Positions 51,129 through 60,278 of a stretch of DNA of 64,000 bases are shown in pieces. The first letter of the stretch is position 1. Every line of letters begins with the position of its first letter. The notes under the pieces are model-generated. The model worked only from the letters and a program-made list of their open reading frames with translations, did not search any database and was not told where the DNA came from. The DNA is from Nevskia soli DSM 19509 (GTDB taxonomy: Bacteria; Pseudomonadota; Gammaproteobacteria; Nevskiales; Nevskiaceae): positions 1 through 64,000 of the forward strand of contig NZ_JONR01000001.1 of NCBI RefSeq assembly GCF_000711955.1, given 5' to 3'. A program made the position numbers and the translations under genes.

Positions 51129-52664
51129 ATGGGATCAAAGCTGTTCCGCGTCAAGGATATCGACAGGCTGATCGCCGATTCCGAGGATTCCGAACGCAGC
51201 CTGAAGAAGACGCTGGGCTGGCTCAGCCTGACCTCGCTGGGCATCGGCGCGGTGATCGGCTCCGGCATCTTCACCGTGATCGGTACCGCCATCGCCGGCG
51301 AAAAGATGGATATTTCGTCCATCTTCAACGCGCCGCTGCTGGAATACCTGCTGCATCACTCCGCTTCCTTCGGCCGGCCCGGCGCGGGCCCGGCCATTGC
51401 CCTGTCCTTCATCCTGGTGGCGATGGCTTGCGGCTTCGCCGCGCTGTGCTATGCCGAGCTGGCGTCGATGATCCCCATCGCCGGCAGCGCCTACACCTAT
51501 ACCTACGTCACCATGGGCGAGCTGATCGCCTGGATCATCGGCTGGGACCTGATTCTGGAATACGCCGTCAGCAATATGGCGGTCAGCGTGGGTTTTTCCG
51601 CCCACCTGGTGGGATTGCTCGACTGGTTCGGCGTCACGCCCGACCTGCGCTGGATTACGCCGGCTTACCTGCCCGGCGGCCTGAGCGACCTGCAGGGCAA
51701 GACCCTGTACGAGTCGGGTTGGCATTTCGGCTTCAACATCCCGGCCTTCGTGGTGGTGATGCTGCTGACCTTCGTGCTGGTGCGCGGCATCCGCGAGTCG
51801 GCGCGCACCAACAACATCATGGTGCTGTTGAAGATCGGCGCCATCCTGGTCTTCGTCGGCTTCGCCTCGCACCTGGTCCATCCCGACAACTGGCATCCTT
51901 TCGCGCCCAATGGTTGGCAGGGGGTGCTGACAGGCGGGTCGATCATCTTCTTCACCTATATCGGCTTCGACTCGGTCTCCACCGCGGCGGAGGAGTGCAA
52001 GAACCCCCAGCGCGACCTGCCCATCGGCATCATCGCCACCCTGATCGTCAGTTCGCTGCTGTATATCGCGGTCGCCGTGGTCCTGACCGGCCTGGTGCCC
52101 TGGCAGACCCTGCTCGATGATGCCGCGCCAGTGGTCAACACCCTGAAGAAGCTGCACCTGGAGACGGTGCGGCTCATCGTCCTGCTCGGGGCCCTGATCG
52201 GCATGGTGTCGTCGCTCCTGGTGTTCCAGCTTGGGCAGGCGCGGGTCTGGTTCGCCATGTCGCGGGACGGCTTGCTGCCGAAGCTCTTCGGACACATTCA
52301 CCCGCGTTTTCGCACGCCCGATTTTTCCACCTGGGCCGCCGGCTTCGCCGTGGGCATCCCGGCCGGCCTGCTCGACATCGGCACCCTGGCCGACCTGTCC
52401 AATATCGGCACCCTGTTCGCCTTCGCCCTGGTGGCGCTGGGCGTGATGATCCTGCGCTTCAAGCAGCCGGAGCGGGTTCGCCATTTCCGCGCCCCCGGTG
52501 GCCTGCTGGCACCGATCGTCACCATCCTCACCTGCGGTTTATTGATGATGGGCCTGTCCATCAGCAACTGGGTCTGCTTCTTCACCTGGCTGGCCATCGG
52601 CCTGGTGATCTACTTCGGCTACAGCCGCAGCCGCAGCACGCTTGGCCTGGAACAGGCGCGCTAG
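51129..52664 (+). CDS. APC-superfamily amino acid permease (CAT type)
   Basis: 511-aa inner-membrane transporter from the ATG at 51129, with GGAGGGAGAGGG upstream; the longer frame crosses non-coding sequence. About 12-14 helices are visible. The first helix carries the substrate-site motif IGAVIGSGIFTVIGTA. Further motifs are FAALCYAELASMIPIAGSAYTY and FFTYIGFDSVSTAAEECKNPQRDLPIGI, both typical of cationic/neutral amino acid transporters like YfnA/YhdG. It probably imports an amino acid by proton symport. Specificity cannot be read; a link with arginine catabolism in the window is only a guess. Confidence 0.93.
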   Translation: MGSKLFRVKDIDRLIADSEDSERSLKKTLGWLSLTSLGIGAVIGSGIFTVIGTAIAGEKMDISSIFNAPLLEYLLHHSASFGRPGAGPAIALSFILVAMACGFAALCYAELASMIPIAGSAYTYTYVTMGELIAWIIGWDLILEYAVSNMAVSVGFSAHLVGLLDWFGVTPDLRWITPAYLPGGLSDLQGKTLYESGWHFGFNIPAFVVVMLLTFVLVRGIRESARTNNIMVLLKIGAILVFVGFASHLVHPDNWHPFAPNGWQGVLTGGSIIFFTYIGFDSVSTAAEECKNPQRDLPIGIIATLIVSSLLYIAVAVVLTGLVPWQTLLDDAAPVVNTLKKLHLETVRLIVLLGALIGMVSSLLVFQLGQARVWFAMSRDGLLPKLFGHIHPRFRTPDFSTWAAGFAVGIPAGLLDIGTLADLSNIGTLFAFALVALGVMILRFKQPERVRHFRAPGGLLAPIVTILTCGLLMMGLSISNWVCFFTWLAIGLVIYFGYSRSRSTLGLEQAR

Positions 52665-52728
52665 GGGCGGCCTTTCCCGCCTCGGCTGTCATCAGCCTTC
52701 AAGATTGCGCGGTGCATGATCGCCGGGG

Positions 52729-52776
52729 CCTGTACCGAAAGGTACGGGCTGCCGGCGGTAAAACTTCGTAAACCGC
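52729..52776 (+). ncRNA. Possible structured leader upstream of the Ig-like lipoprotein gene
   Basis: Two consecutive hairpins: CCTGTACC-GAAA-GGTACGGG (52729-52748, 8 bp with a GNRA tetraloop) and GCGGT...ACCGC (52755-52776). A third small stem CCGCA-aag-TGCGG lies nearer the ATG. I could not match it to a known riboswitch; it lacks the class I cyclic-di-GMP core motifs. Confidence 0.3.
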
Positions 52777-52874
52777 ATTGCAATAGCGCCCGATTTTCTT
52801 GTTTTCGCTGAAATTTCGGGCTAGGATCGGCTAAATAGGGAAGTGCCGCAAAGTGCGGCGGATAGGGGAATTTC

Positions 52875-55800
52875 ATGCGCGGTCAGACGATTGCCCAGGC
52901 CTGTGCGGCCGTTCTGCTTTCTTTGGTTCTGGTCGGCTGCGGGGGCGGGGGACCTGATATCTCCCTTCTCCCCAGCAGTTCGTCGGGCAGCAGCTCTTCT
53001 TCCAGCAGCAGTTCTTCCTCGAGTAGCAGCTCTTCCAGTGGCAGCGGCAGTTCCGGTGCCAGTTCCAGCAGTTCAGGTGCGGCCGCCGTCGCGCAAACAC
53101 TAACCCTGGTGTCCGCACAGTCGAGCATTACAGCGGATGGATTGTCCGCCGCGGTTCTCACCGCTCAGATCGTCGATACCACTGGTGCGCCGATCTCCGG
53201 ACTGACACTGAATTTCTCCACCAGCGCCGGCAGTCTGAGTTCGAATAAGGGCACTTCAGGCTCTTCCGGCAATGTGATCGTCCGCGTCATCGCTTCAAAG
53301 ATTGCTGGCCGTGCCACCGTTACTGTACGGGAGCCGATATCGGGGCTTTCCGCAACGGTAAATGTTGCCTTCGTCGCAGGTCCGGCAGCCAGCATCAGCA
53401 TGGTGCTCGCACCGGCTACAGTGCTTCCCGGCGCAACCACCTCGGTAGATGCTATCGTCGTTGACGCCAACGGCAATGCTGTTTCGGGTGAACCGGTTAC
53501 GTTTTCTATAAATACGGACGTGAGCGGGGGAGCGTTTCAGAATCTGAGCGCGACCTCGGATGTAAATGGCCGAGCGGCGACGAACTATTCGGCGGGTTCA
53601 AAATCGGGCATAGACGTACTCGGAGCGAAGACCGCAGGAGGTCTCACCGGTTCGTCCCAACTTTCGGTCAACGTGGGGGCAACCCTGATCGGATCCATCA
53701 ACCTTACGCTTGGCGCTCAGACAGTCACTGCGGATGGAACCACTCAGACGACATTGCGCGCACTCGTCGCTGATACCAACAGCAATCCGGTTCCGAATGT
53801 CACGGTTAGTTTCTCTTCATCAATTGGGACCCTCAGCGCAGTTTCGGCGACGACCGACGGTACGGGCAATGCTGCTGTATTGCTGACCTCTCCGAAAACC
53901 CCTGGCGTTGCAACGATTGTTGCCAAGACGGCGGGTTTTTCGAGCAGCGCGCAGATCACCTTCGTTGCCGGTGCTCCGGCGAATGTCGTCTTGAGTGCCT
54001 CGCCCAGCCGCTTGCCGGTCGGTGGTAAAAGTACAGTGCAAGCGACTGTGACGGATGCCAATGGCACTCCTATCGCGAATGTTGGATTGGTGTTTTCGCT
54101 GGCTGCCAACAACTCCGGCGGCAATCTGTCGACCACAAATGCCGTAACCGACTCGAACGGCAACGCCACGGTAACCTATCAATCGGGCACCAACTCTGCC
54201 GCTGCTTCCGTCACCGATACCGTGAAGGCAATTGCGGCCGGTACCGCTGGTAGCAGCGTTACCGGGACTGCCAATATCCAGGTTTCGCCAAGCAATGCGG
54301 TCATCGGTAACGTGAGCATGACCCTTGGCGCATCCAGCATCGCCGCAGCTGCCAACAACAGCATCGCCGTAAATTCGACGGTGACCGACACCAGTGGCAG
54401 TCCTGTAGTGGGCGTCAATGTGTCATTCACCACGACCGGCGGTTCACTATCGGCGGCTTCCGCCACGACCAACGCGAACGGCCAGGTTAGCGTCAATCTG
54501 CTGGCCCCCACCAGCGCCGGAACAGTCACTGTTCAGGCATCGGCCGGCGGCTTTTATGTCGAACAAAGCCTGAATGTGGTTCCCGGAGCTGTTTCGACCA
54601 GCAATTCAAGCCTCACCGCGTCGCCCAGCAGCCTGGTGGCGGATGGCACTTCAACGAGCACCATAACGGTATTGTTGAACGACGCCTTCAACAATCCATT
54701 GCCGAATGGCACCTCAGTAACGTTGCTGACGCAGGCTGGTACGTTCACCGGCAACGCCACTCAATTGCTGGCCAACGGAAGCGCGACGTTTACCCTGAAA
54801 GCGCCCACGTCCGCCGCGCCGAGCAACGTCGTAACAGTCCAGGGGCTGACGGCCCTGCATACTTCCGTTGCCTTTATCACGAACTCGACAGGTGATCCGT
54901 CATCGGTCCGCTTCAAGACTTCCCCCACCACGATCAGCGTCGGCGGGGTGGGCCAGAATGATCAATCCACCATTACCGTTACCGTGGTCGATTCGTCAGG
55001 CACACCGATCAACGAGGCGGGCTATACCCATAGTCCGGTCAACAATCTAAGGCTCTTCTTCATTGCGCATCCGAACGGCGGCGAAACGCTGACGGCAAAA
55101 GACGTAAACAACGCCATCCAAACCAGCACCACGTCCATTGATGTGCATACGACCAACGGCATCGCGGTGGTCAGCCTGCAGAGTGGCACGATTTCAGGGG
55201 TGGTAGAGGTTGAGGCTCAGGTGCTTAAATTCACGGGCACCAGCCTGAGCAATACCGGTGATATCGCCACGACGGCGGCTGTTCCGCAGCTTTCGATCGC
55301 CGCTGGTCCGGCAAGTTCGATCGTGTTTAGTTATCCGATCACGAACTCCATTACCAACCTCGGCAACGGCAACTATCGCCGCAAAGGCAAAGTGGATGTC
55401 AGCGACCGCTACGGTAACCCGGTCGCAGACGGATCAGTGGTGAACCTGGCGATCATGGATTCGGTCATCGCACAGGACGACACTGGCGTCACGAATGCGG
55501 GCTCGCCCATCCTGACGCGTTCTGGTTCCAGCTTGATCACCCGTCGCTGTACCGTCGAACCGCTGAACGGAGGTGAGGCTTCCAATTGCACCACCGGTGT
55601 CAGCAATGACTTCAACAGCACGATTACCCGCAATGGAACCGCGCGTGGAATCGAGAACGGCGATCTCATCCTGATGCAGAATGCAGTAACCGGCGACAAG
55701 CGGAATACCGTCAGCGCTGTTACGAGCGGCACGCAGCTGACGGCTATATCGAACTATCTTGCGAAGCTGACCGGTGGCCAGTTCTGGATTGGAACGGCAG

Positions 55801-56453
55801 GACTGGGCGCTAGCATCGGCAGTTTGGCGACCGCGGGTAATGAGACCGGCAGCATCGTTCCCGGTACCGCGACGACGGTCAGTGGCATCGCTGAATTCCG
55901 TATTACGTATCCGGCGAATGTGGGGAGCATTCTCACCGGTTGCTACGGTTACCCCAATGCCTCCAGCGCCGCCTATTCGACAATCGACCTGCGTAGCACG
56001 GTGCCGCAATCCCGCCAGACTGTGGTTGTCGCATCCGCCGGAACCGGAACCGTCGCGATAGCCGAAGGTGATCAGGCGTGCTTCGCGGCTATTGCAGGAA
56101 CCACTTTGACCCCCAATCAGACTGCGATCGCTCTGGATGCCAAGGCCTCCACCAATATTTCGTTGCTCCTTCGAGATGGTGGCGACACAGTGCCGATGCC
56201 TTACACAGCGTTGAATTGCACGGTATCCAATGTAACGCGCTCGACGACACCCGCCAGCACTTTTGCGATCAGTGCGGTCGTCCAACCGACCGGACTGGAT
56301 GGGAACCTTACAACCGACGTCAGTGGATTTGGCGTGGTCAAGATTTCGCGCACAGATGCTGGTCCCGCGGTAAGCGGAGACAACGCGACGGTAAGTTGCC
56401 AGGGTTCGGACAGCAAGCCCGTGACCATTACCGTGACGCCAAATCTGCCGTAA
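52875..56453 (+). CDS. Large Ig-like (Big_1/invasin-type) lipoprotein
   Basis: 1,192 aa. The signal ends LVLVGC-GGG (Cys about 22), a lipobox. A serine-only linker follows at about residues 34-70. Then about six to seven bacterial Ig-like domains of roughly 90-110 residues repeat the pattern ITADG..., ADTNSNPVPNVTVSFSSS, GTLS..., TDGTGNAAVLL (for example starting near 75, 170, 275, 370 and 480). The last 450 residues are less regular and contain several Cys pairs. Predicted cell-surface adhesin or structural protein. AGGGG precedes the ATG. Base composition is less GC-rich than in neighbours, and no stop-proximal anchor is seen. Confidence 0.85.
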   Translation: MRGQTIAQACAAVLLSLVLVGCGGGGPDISLLPSSSSGSSSSSSSSSSSSSSSSSGSGSSGASSSSSGAAAVAQTLTLVSAQSSITADGLSAAVLTAQIVDTTGAPISGLTLNFSTSAGSLSSNKGTSGSSGNVIVRVIASKIAGRATVTVREPISGLSATVNVAFVAGPAASISMVLAPATVLPGATTSVDAIVVDANGNAVSGEPVTFSINTDVSGGAFQNLSATSDVNGRAATNYSAGSKSGIDVLGAKTAGGLTGSSQLSVNVGATLIGSINLTLGAQTVTADGTTQTTLRALVADTNSNPVPNVTVSFSSSIGTLSAVSATTDGTGNAAVLLTSPKTPGVATIVAKTAGFSSSAQITFVAGAPANVVLSASPSRLPVGGKSTVQATVTDANGTPIANVGLVFSLAANNSGGNLSTTNAVTDSNGNATVTYQSGTNSAAASVTDTVKAIAAGTAGSSVTGTANIQVSPSNAVIGNVSMTLGASSIAAAANNSIAVNSTVTDTSGSPVVGVNVSFTTTGGSLSAASATTNANGQVSVNLLAPTSAGTVTVQASAGGFYVEQSLNVVPGAVSTSNSSLTASPSSLVADGTSTSTITVLLNDAFNNPLPNGTSVTLLTQAGTFTGNATQLLANGSATFTLKAPTSAAPSNVVTVQGLTALHTSVAFITNSTGDPSSVRFKTSPTTISVGGVGQNDQSTITVTVVDSSGTPINEAGYTHSPVNNLRLFFIAHPNGGETLTAKDVNNAIQTSTTSIDVHTTNGIAVVSLQSGTISGVVEVEAQVLKFTGTSLSNTGDIATTAAVPQLSIAAGPASSIVFSYPITNSITNLGNGNYRRKGKVDVSDRYGNPVADGSVVNLAIMDSVIAQDDTGVTNAGSPILTRSGSSLITRRCTVEPLNGGEASNCTTGVSNDFNSTITRNGTARGIENGDLILMQNAVTGDKRNTVSAVTSGTQLTAISNYLAKLTGGQFWIGTAGLGASIGSLATAGNETGSIVPGTATTVSGIAEFRITYPANVGSILTGCYGYPNASSAAYSTIDLRSTVPQSRQTVVVASAGTGTVAIAEGDQACFAAIAGTTLTPNQTAIALDAKASTNISLLLRDGGDTVPMPYTALNCTVSNVTRSTTPASTFAISAVVQPTGLDGNLTTDVSGFGVVKISRTDAGPAVSGDNATVSCQGSDSKPVTITVTPNLP

Positions 56454-56460
56454 CACCGGA

Positions 56461-56496
56461 AGCCGGATGGACTTTTGTCACAAGGTCCATCCGGCT
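56461..56496 (+). terminator. Terminator-like hairpin after the Ig-like gene
   Basis: Perfect 12-bp arms AGCCGGATGGAC and GTCCATCCGGCT with a 12-base loop, 7 bp after the stop. There is no T-run, so termination might need Rho or the hairpin may protect the mRNA end. Confidence 0.55.
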
Positions 56497-56577
56497 GGCC
56501 AGGGCTAAGCCGATCCCATCGCTTCAGTCGTCTTGCCGGGCCGCATCAGGTCTGCATTCAAAAGTCCTGTGCAGCAA

Positions 56578-56922
56578 TCAGCGGATCTTCCCAAGATAGA
56601 TGGCCAGGCCCTGGCCTCCAGCCATGACCAACAGGGCCAAGCCCCCAGCCAGCCAGCTCATGACGCGCTCGTGTTGCGAGCGGATATCGGTCTCTATTTC
56701 CGCGCGTTCGCCTTGACGTAGCTTTTCCAGTTGATCGGCAGGTGGTGGCGTTTTGTCCCCCTGTCTTGCCAGGTCCACCTGCAGATTCAACTCCGTTGAA
56801 GCTTTAATGTCGTCCTCGCTGTAATGCGGCAACTCATACCACTGCAGTCCCGCATACCCGCACAGCCCCATCCCTCCGGCGGCGAGAAGAAAAGCGAGTC
56901 GGTAGCGCAGGCTGCCTTGCAT
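56578..56922 (-). CDS. Small two-helix membrane protein of unknown function
   Basis: 114 aa from the ATG at 56922, with GGAG 6 nt upstream; the frame is open further but without a ribosome site and overlaps the ald gene's leader. Two hydrophobic segments, at about residues 7-26 (YRLAFLLAAGGMGLCGYAGL) and 88-107, flank a charged helical region with RQGDKTPPPADQLEKLRQGERAEIETDIRSQ cut by prolines. I know no family. It is divergent from alanine dehydrogenase and convergent with the Ig-like gene. The internal charged part may be a coiled coil facing the periplasm, if both termini are cytoplasmic. Confidence 0.7.
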   Translation of the reverse strand: MQGSLRYRLAFLLAAGGMGLCGYAGLQWYELPHYSEDDIKASTELNLQVDLARQGDKTPPPADQLEKLRQGERAEIETDIRSQHERVMSWLAGGLALLVMAGGQGLAIYLGKIR

Positions 56923-57041
56923 TGGATCTCCAACAGTTTGAATTGATTGAAAGTTCGCCCGGTGGGGTGAATGGGGATTCTGTGGCGGTTCGCGGCCTGG
57001 GATAAACTGGGCCATTGCAGCCATCACAAGGAAACTTCCGA

Positions 57042-58160
57042 ATGCTGATCGGCGTTCCAAAGGAAATCAAGGTACACGAATACCGCGTCGGCCTGACGCC
57101 GGCGGGTGTCCGCGAGCTGGCCGCCCACGGCCACCAGATCATTGTGCAGACGCAGGCCGGTGTGGGCATCGGCATCAGCGATGCGTTGTATGAGGCGGCG
57201 GGCGCGAAAATCGTTCCGGACGCGGCGGAAGTATTCGCCCGCGCCGAGATGGTGATCAAGGTCAAGGAGCCGCAGGCGGTCGAATGCAAGATGCTGCGCG
57301 AGGGGCAGGTGCTGTTCACCTACCTGCACCTGGCGCCGGATCCGGAGCAGACCAAGGGCCTGGTCGACTCCGGGGCCATCGCCATTGCTTATGAAACGGT
57401 CAGCGACGGCCGCGGCGGCCTGCCGCTGCTGGCGCCGATGAGCGAGGTGGCGGGGCGCATGTCGATCCAGGCGGGCGCCCATGCCATGGAGAAGGCGCAG
57501 GGCGGCAACGGCGTGCTGCTGGGCGGCGTGCCCGGTGTGGCGCCGGCCAAGGTGGTGGTGATCGGCGGCGGCGTGGTGGGTTATAACGCCGCGCGTGTGG
57601 CGGTCGGCATGGGTGCCGACGTCACCATCCTCGACCGCTCCCTGCCGCGCTTGGGCTGGCTGGATACGATCTTCGAGCGGCGGCTGACCACCCTGTACTC
57701 CAGCGTGGATTCGCTGGAAAACGAGGTGAGCCAGGCCGATCTGGTGATCGGTGCGGTACTGGTGCCGGGCGCGGCCGCGCCCAAGCTGGTGACGCGGGCC
57801 ATGCTCAAGACGATGAAACCGGGCGCGGTGATCGTCGACGTCGCCATCGACCAGGGCGGCTGCTTCGAGACCTCGCGCGCCACCACCCACCAGAACCCCA
57901 CCTATGTCGAAGAAGGCGTGGTGCATTACTGCGTAGCCAACATGCCGGGCGGCGTGGCCCGTACCTCGACCTTCGCCCTGACCAATGCCACCATGCCGTT
58001 CGCGCTGGCGCTGGCCGACAAGGGTTACCGCAAGGCGTTGCTGGACGACGCCAACCTGCGCGAAGGCCTCAACGTCAGCCGCGGCAAGGTGACCTACAAG
58101 GCAGTGGCGGACACGCTCGGCTATGCATACCAGCCGGCCGAGGAAGCCTTGAAAGCCTGA
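57042..58160 (+). CDS. ald: Alanine dehydrogenase
   Basis: 372-aa NAD-dependent enzyme for reversible oxidative deamination of L-alanine to pyruvate and ammonia, cytoplasmic hexamer. MLIGVPKEIKVHEYRVGLTP is the classical N-terminus and the reason to start at 57042 (AAGGAA upstream). The Rossmann motif VIGGGVVGYNAARVAVGMGA begins near residue 172. The block VKVKEPQ (substrate lysine region) and the catalytic-His region FTYLHLAPD are present. It stands alone and is followed by a strong terminator. Identity with the family is high along the full length. Confidence 0.95.
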   Translation: MLIGVPKEIKVHEYRVGLTPAGVRELAAHGHQIIVQTQAGVGIGISDALYEAAGAKIVPDAAEVFARAEMVIKVKEPQAVECKMLREGQVLFTYLHLAPDPEQTKGLVDSGAIAIAYETVSDGRGGLPLLAPMSEVAGRMSIQAGAHAMEKAQGGNGVLLGGVPGVAPAKVVVIGGGVVGYNAARVAVGMGADVTILDRSLPRLGWLDTIFERRLTTLYSSVDSLENEVSQADLVIGAVLVPGAAAPKLVTRAMLKTMKPGAVIVDVAIDQGGCFETSRATTHQNPTYVEEGVVHYCVANMPGGVARTSTFALTNATMPFALALADKGYRKALLDDANLREGLNVSRGKVTYKAVADTLGYAYQPAEEALKA

Positions 58161-58179
58161 AAGGGTTCATTGCAGAACA

Positions 58180-58212
58180 AAAAAAGCCCCGGCCTTGGCC
58201 GGGGCTTTTTTA
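58180..58212. terminator. Bidirectional intrinsic terminator after ald
   Basis: Stem GCCCCGGCC/GGCCGGGGC (58186-58205) with a TT loop, preceded by a run of A and followed by TTTTTT. It can end ald on the plus strand and the HiPIP transcript on the minus strand. Confidence 0.92.
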
Positions 58213-58232
58213 ATGCGCTTGCTTATTTGAAT

Positions 58233-58276
58233 AGTCCGGTCAGGGATGACCGGTTTTTGGACAGGATGTCCATTAA
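58233..58276. repeat. Double-hairpin repeat, copy B
   Basis: CCGGTCA-ggga-TGACCGG (58236-58253) and TGGACA-gga-TGTCCA (58258-58272), ending CATTAA, which overlaps the HiPIP stop codon. It matches copy A at 20455-20499. In the second stem an A-T pair of copy A is a G-C pair here, so the fold is kept. Confidence 0.8.
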
Positions 58277-58605
58277 GCCTTGGCAGCATAGGCGCGGCAC
58301 CAGCCGGCCTGGTTCACGGCCTTGCCGGCAAACGCGCCGCAGGCGCCGAAGTCCCCACTGGCGGGCGCGGTGAAGAGGGCGCAACCGCCGCAATGACTGC
58401 CCGCCTTGAACGCGGTTTCCTTCTTCGGATCGATCTTGCTGGCGTTCTCGGTATAACCCAAGGCCTTGGCGGTGGGATCGTCCGGACTCAGGTGAGGCAG
58501 GTCGGCGGCCTGCGCGGAAGTCAGGCGCAGCAGCGGCAGTGCGGCGGCGCCGAGGGCGATGCGGCTGAGGAAACGGCGGCGATCGGAAGAGACAGGGTGC
58601 GACAT
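58273..58605 (-). CDS. High-potential iron-sulfur protein (HiPIP)
   Basis: 110-aa precursor from the ATG at 58605 (GGAGAA upstream). A Tat signal, SDRRRFLSRIALGAAALPLL, ends near AQA-ADL, so the folded protein is exported to the periplasm. The four [4Fe-4S] cysteines lie in HCGGCALF, FGACGAF and AGWCRAYA, the standard HiPIP spacing. It carries electrons between the cytochrome bc1 complex and terminal acceptors. The stop codon lies inside the double-hairpin repeat. Single gene between ald and the MFS gene. Confidence 0.93.
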   Translation of the reverse strand: MSHPVSSDRRRFLSRIALGAAALPLLRLTSAQAADLPHLSPDDPTAKALGYTENASKIDPKKETAFKAGSHCGGCALFTAPASGDFGACGAFAGKAVNQAGWCRAYAAKA

Positions 58606-58703
58606 GGTGCGTTCTCCAGTTGGGGGTGTGCTGGAGCGCACAAACGCTTTTATGGTTAGAACGTTTGCGACGCCCGAGCTGGAGAAACTAACAGACATTC
58701 GCC

Positions 58704-58726
58704 GCGATTCACGTAACGAGAATCGC
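58704..58726 (-). terminator. Hairpin between the MFS and HiPIP genes
   Basis: 7-bp arms GCGATTC and GAATCGC with a 9-base loop, just downstream of the MFS stop on the minus strand and upstream of HiPIP. There is no good U-tract, so the terminator call is weak. Confidence 0.35.
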
Positions 58727-58743
58727 TTGCGTCTGAGCGTCGC

Positions 58744-59937
58744 TCAGGTCTTGCCGTACAGCGGCAGCATCGCCGCCGAGCGTGTGTCGTTTCCGGCCCA
58801 GGTCGCATGTACCAGCAGCGCCGCAACCAGCTGCACCGCCAGCACCAGGGCGACGCAGGCGTGCCATCCGGCGAAGGACCACAGCGACGCCGGCAGGCTG
58901 GCGCCGACGCTGCCGCCGAAGTAATAGCAGGTGAGGTACAGGCCCACCGCGGCGGAGCGCGCGCCCTGCGCCAGGCGCGGCACGGTGGTCGTCGCCAGCG
59001 ACTGTACGATGAAGATGCCGGCCGAGCTGAGGATCAGGCCCAGCACGATCTGCGGCAGCCAATGGCTCAGCGTCAGCAGCAGCCCCAGGCCGCTCACCGC
59101 CAGCGCGGCCAGCCCCACGCCGCGCGGGCTCCAGCGGAGTGCCCAGCGACCGCTGAACGGCGTCACCGCCATGCCGATCAGGAAGACGAAGAAGATGAAG
59201 GACAGCGCATGGGTCGACAGCCCGAACGGCGCCGCGCTGAGATAGAAATTGACGTAGGTGAAGGTGCCGACCTGGGCGAAGAGCAGGGTGAAGCCGATGC
59301 CGTAGGTCGCCAGCAGCGGCGCGTTGCGCAGGTGCGCGCCGGCGCCGGCCAGCGAGGCCAGCAGGGAGGCGCTTGGCGTGAAGCGGCGCGAACGCGGCAG
59401 CAGCACCGCGATCAGCGGCACGAAGCACAGGTTGATGAGACCCATCAGCAGGAAGGCGCTGCGCCAGCCATAGGCATCGGTCGCCAGCCCGGAGATGAAG
59501 CGGCCGCAGAAGCTGCCCAGGACTGTTCCCGCGACGTAGAGGCTGGTCATGGTGGCGGCCTCCGCCGGCGCCCATTCCTCCGCGATATAGGCCACCGCGC
59601 TGGCGAAGATGCCGGGGATCACCATGCCCTGCAACGCGCGCCACACCAGCAGCGCGCCGAGGCCGTCGGCGCTGGCGGCGCCGAAGGTGGCCAGGGTCAG
59701 CAGGGACAGCGCGATCAGCAGCACCCGCTTGCGGCCGAAGCGGTCGGCCAGGCCGCCGGCGAAGGGAGCGGCGAAAGCTACGCCCAGGGTCGTGGCGGTC
59801 ACCGTCAGGCTGACGGCGGCCACGCCGGCGCCGAAGGCGCGGCGCAGCTCCGGCAGCAGCGCCTGGGTGATGTACATATTGAAGAAGGCGCACATCCCGG
59901 CTGCCACCACCGCCACCTGACCACGCTCGATCCGCAC
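58744..59937 (-). CDS. MFS transporter (YnfM-like drug/sugar exporter)
   Basis: 397-aa, 12-helix inner-membrane transporter. The GTG at 59937 (VRIERGQVAVV) has AGGGAG 7 nt upstream; a longer frame reaches 60183 but runs through the promoter region. The motif A loop GGLADRFGRKRV lies after helix 2, and PAEAATMTSLYVAGTVLGSFCGRF contains the exporter-type motif C region. Relatives export arabinose or small drugs. It is divergent from a LysR regulator with an inverted repeat between them, so it is probably under that regulator. The substrate is unknown. Confidence 0.9.
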   Translation of the reverse strand: MRIERGQVAVVAAGMCAFFNMYITQALLPELRRAFGAGVAAVSLTVTATTLGVAFAAPFAGGLADRFGRKRVLLIALSLLTLATFGAASADGLGALLVWRALQGMVIPGIFASAVAYIAEEWAPAEAATMTSLYVAGTVLGSFCGRFISGLATDAYGWRSAFLLMGLINLCFVPLIAVLLPRSRRFTPSASLLASLAGAGAHLRNAPLLATYGIGFTLLFAQVGTFTYVNFYLSAAPFGLSTHALSFIFFVFLIGMAVTPFSGRWALRWSPRGVGLAALAVSGLGLLLTLSHWLPQIVLGLILSSAGIFIVQSLATTTVPRLAQGARSAAVGLYLTCYYFGGSVGASLPASLWSFAGWHACVALVLAVQLVAALLVHATWAGNDTRSAAMLPLYGKT

Positions 59938-60013
59938 TGCCCGCTCCCTACAAGAAGTGGCGCAGCTTAGTCCCGGCTTATTGATACGGCAAATATGTTT
60001 TTTGGCGATATTT

Positions 60014-60030
60014 GATATGTTATCCATATC
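60014..60030. promoter_or_regulatory. T-N11-A inverted repeat, probable LysR box
   Basis: GATATG-ttatc-CATATC, a perfect 6-bp inverted repeat containing T-N11-A, in the 341-bp gap between the divergent MFS and LysR genes. It is 77 bp from the MFS start and 249 bp from the LysR start. The rest of the gap shows no other clear element. Confidence 0.55.
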
Positions 60031-60278
60031 ATCCTGGAAGCGGCGGTTGACCGCGGGAGAAGCCATGGACTTGTTAGATGTCTTTGAGATCTTTGACGGG
60101 GAGAGCTTCCCTGCAAAGTCGGCGAATGCTTCTCCCGCTGGATCGGTGCTCGGCGCCCCTCGCGGGTCTAGCTTGGCCTTCACTCAACCCATGGAACAGC
60201 CATGGGTTTCGCTCCAGGCCGGCGCTATCCCTCGCTGCGGGATCGCCGATCATTCGATCCCCAACCACCGCTTCTAGG

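Noticed and set aside
52967..53090. CRISPR-like short repeats
   Set aside because: These are serine codons in the lipoprotein stalk; there are no regular spacers and no cas genes.
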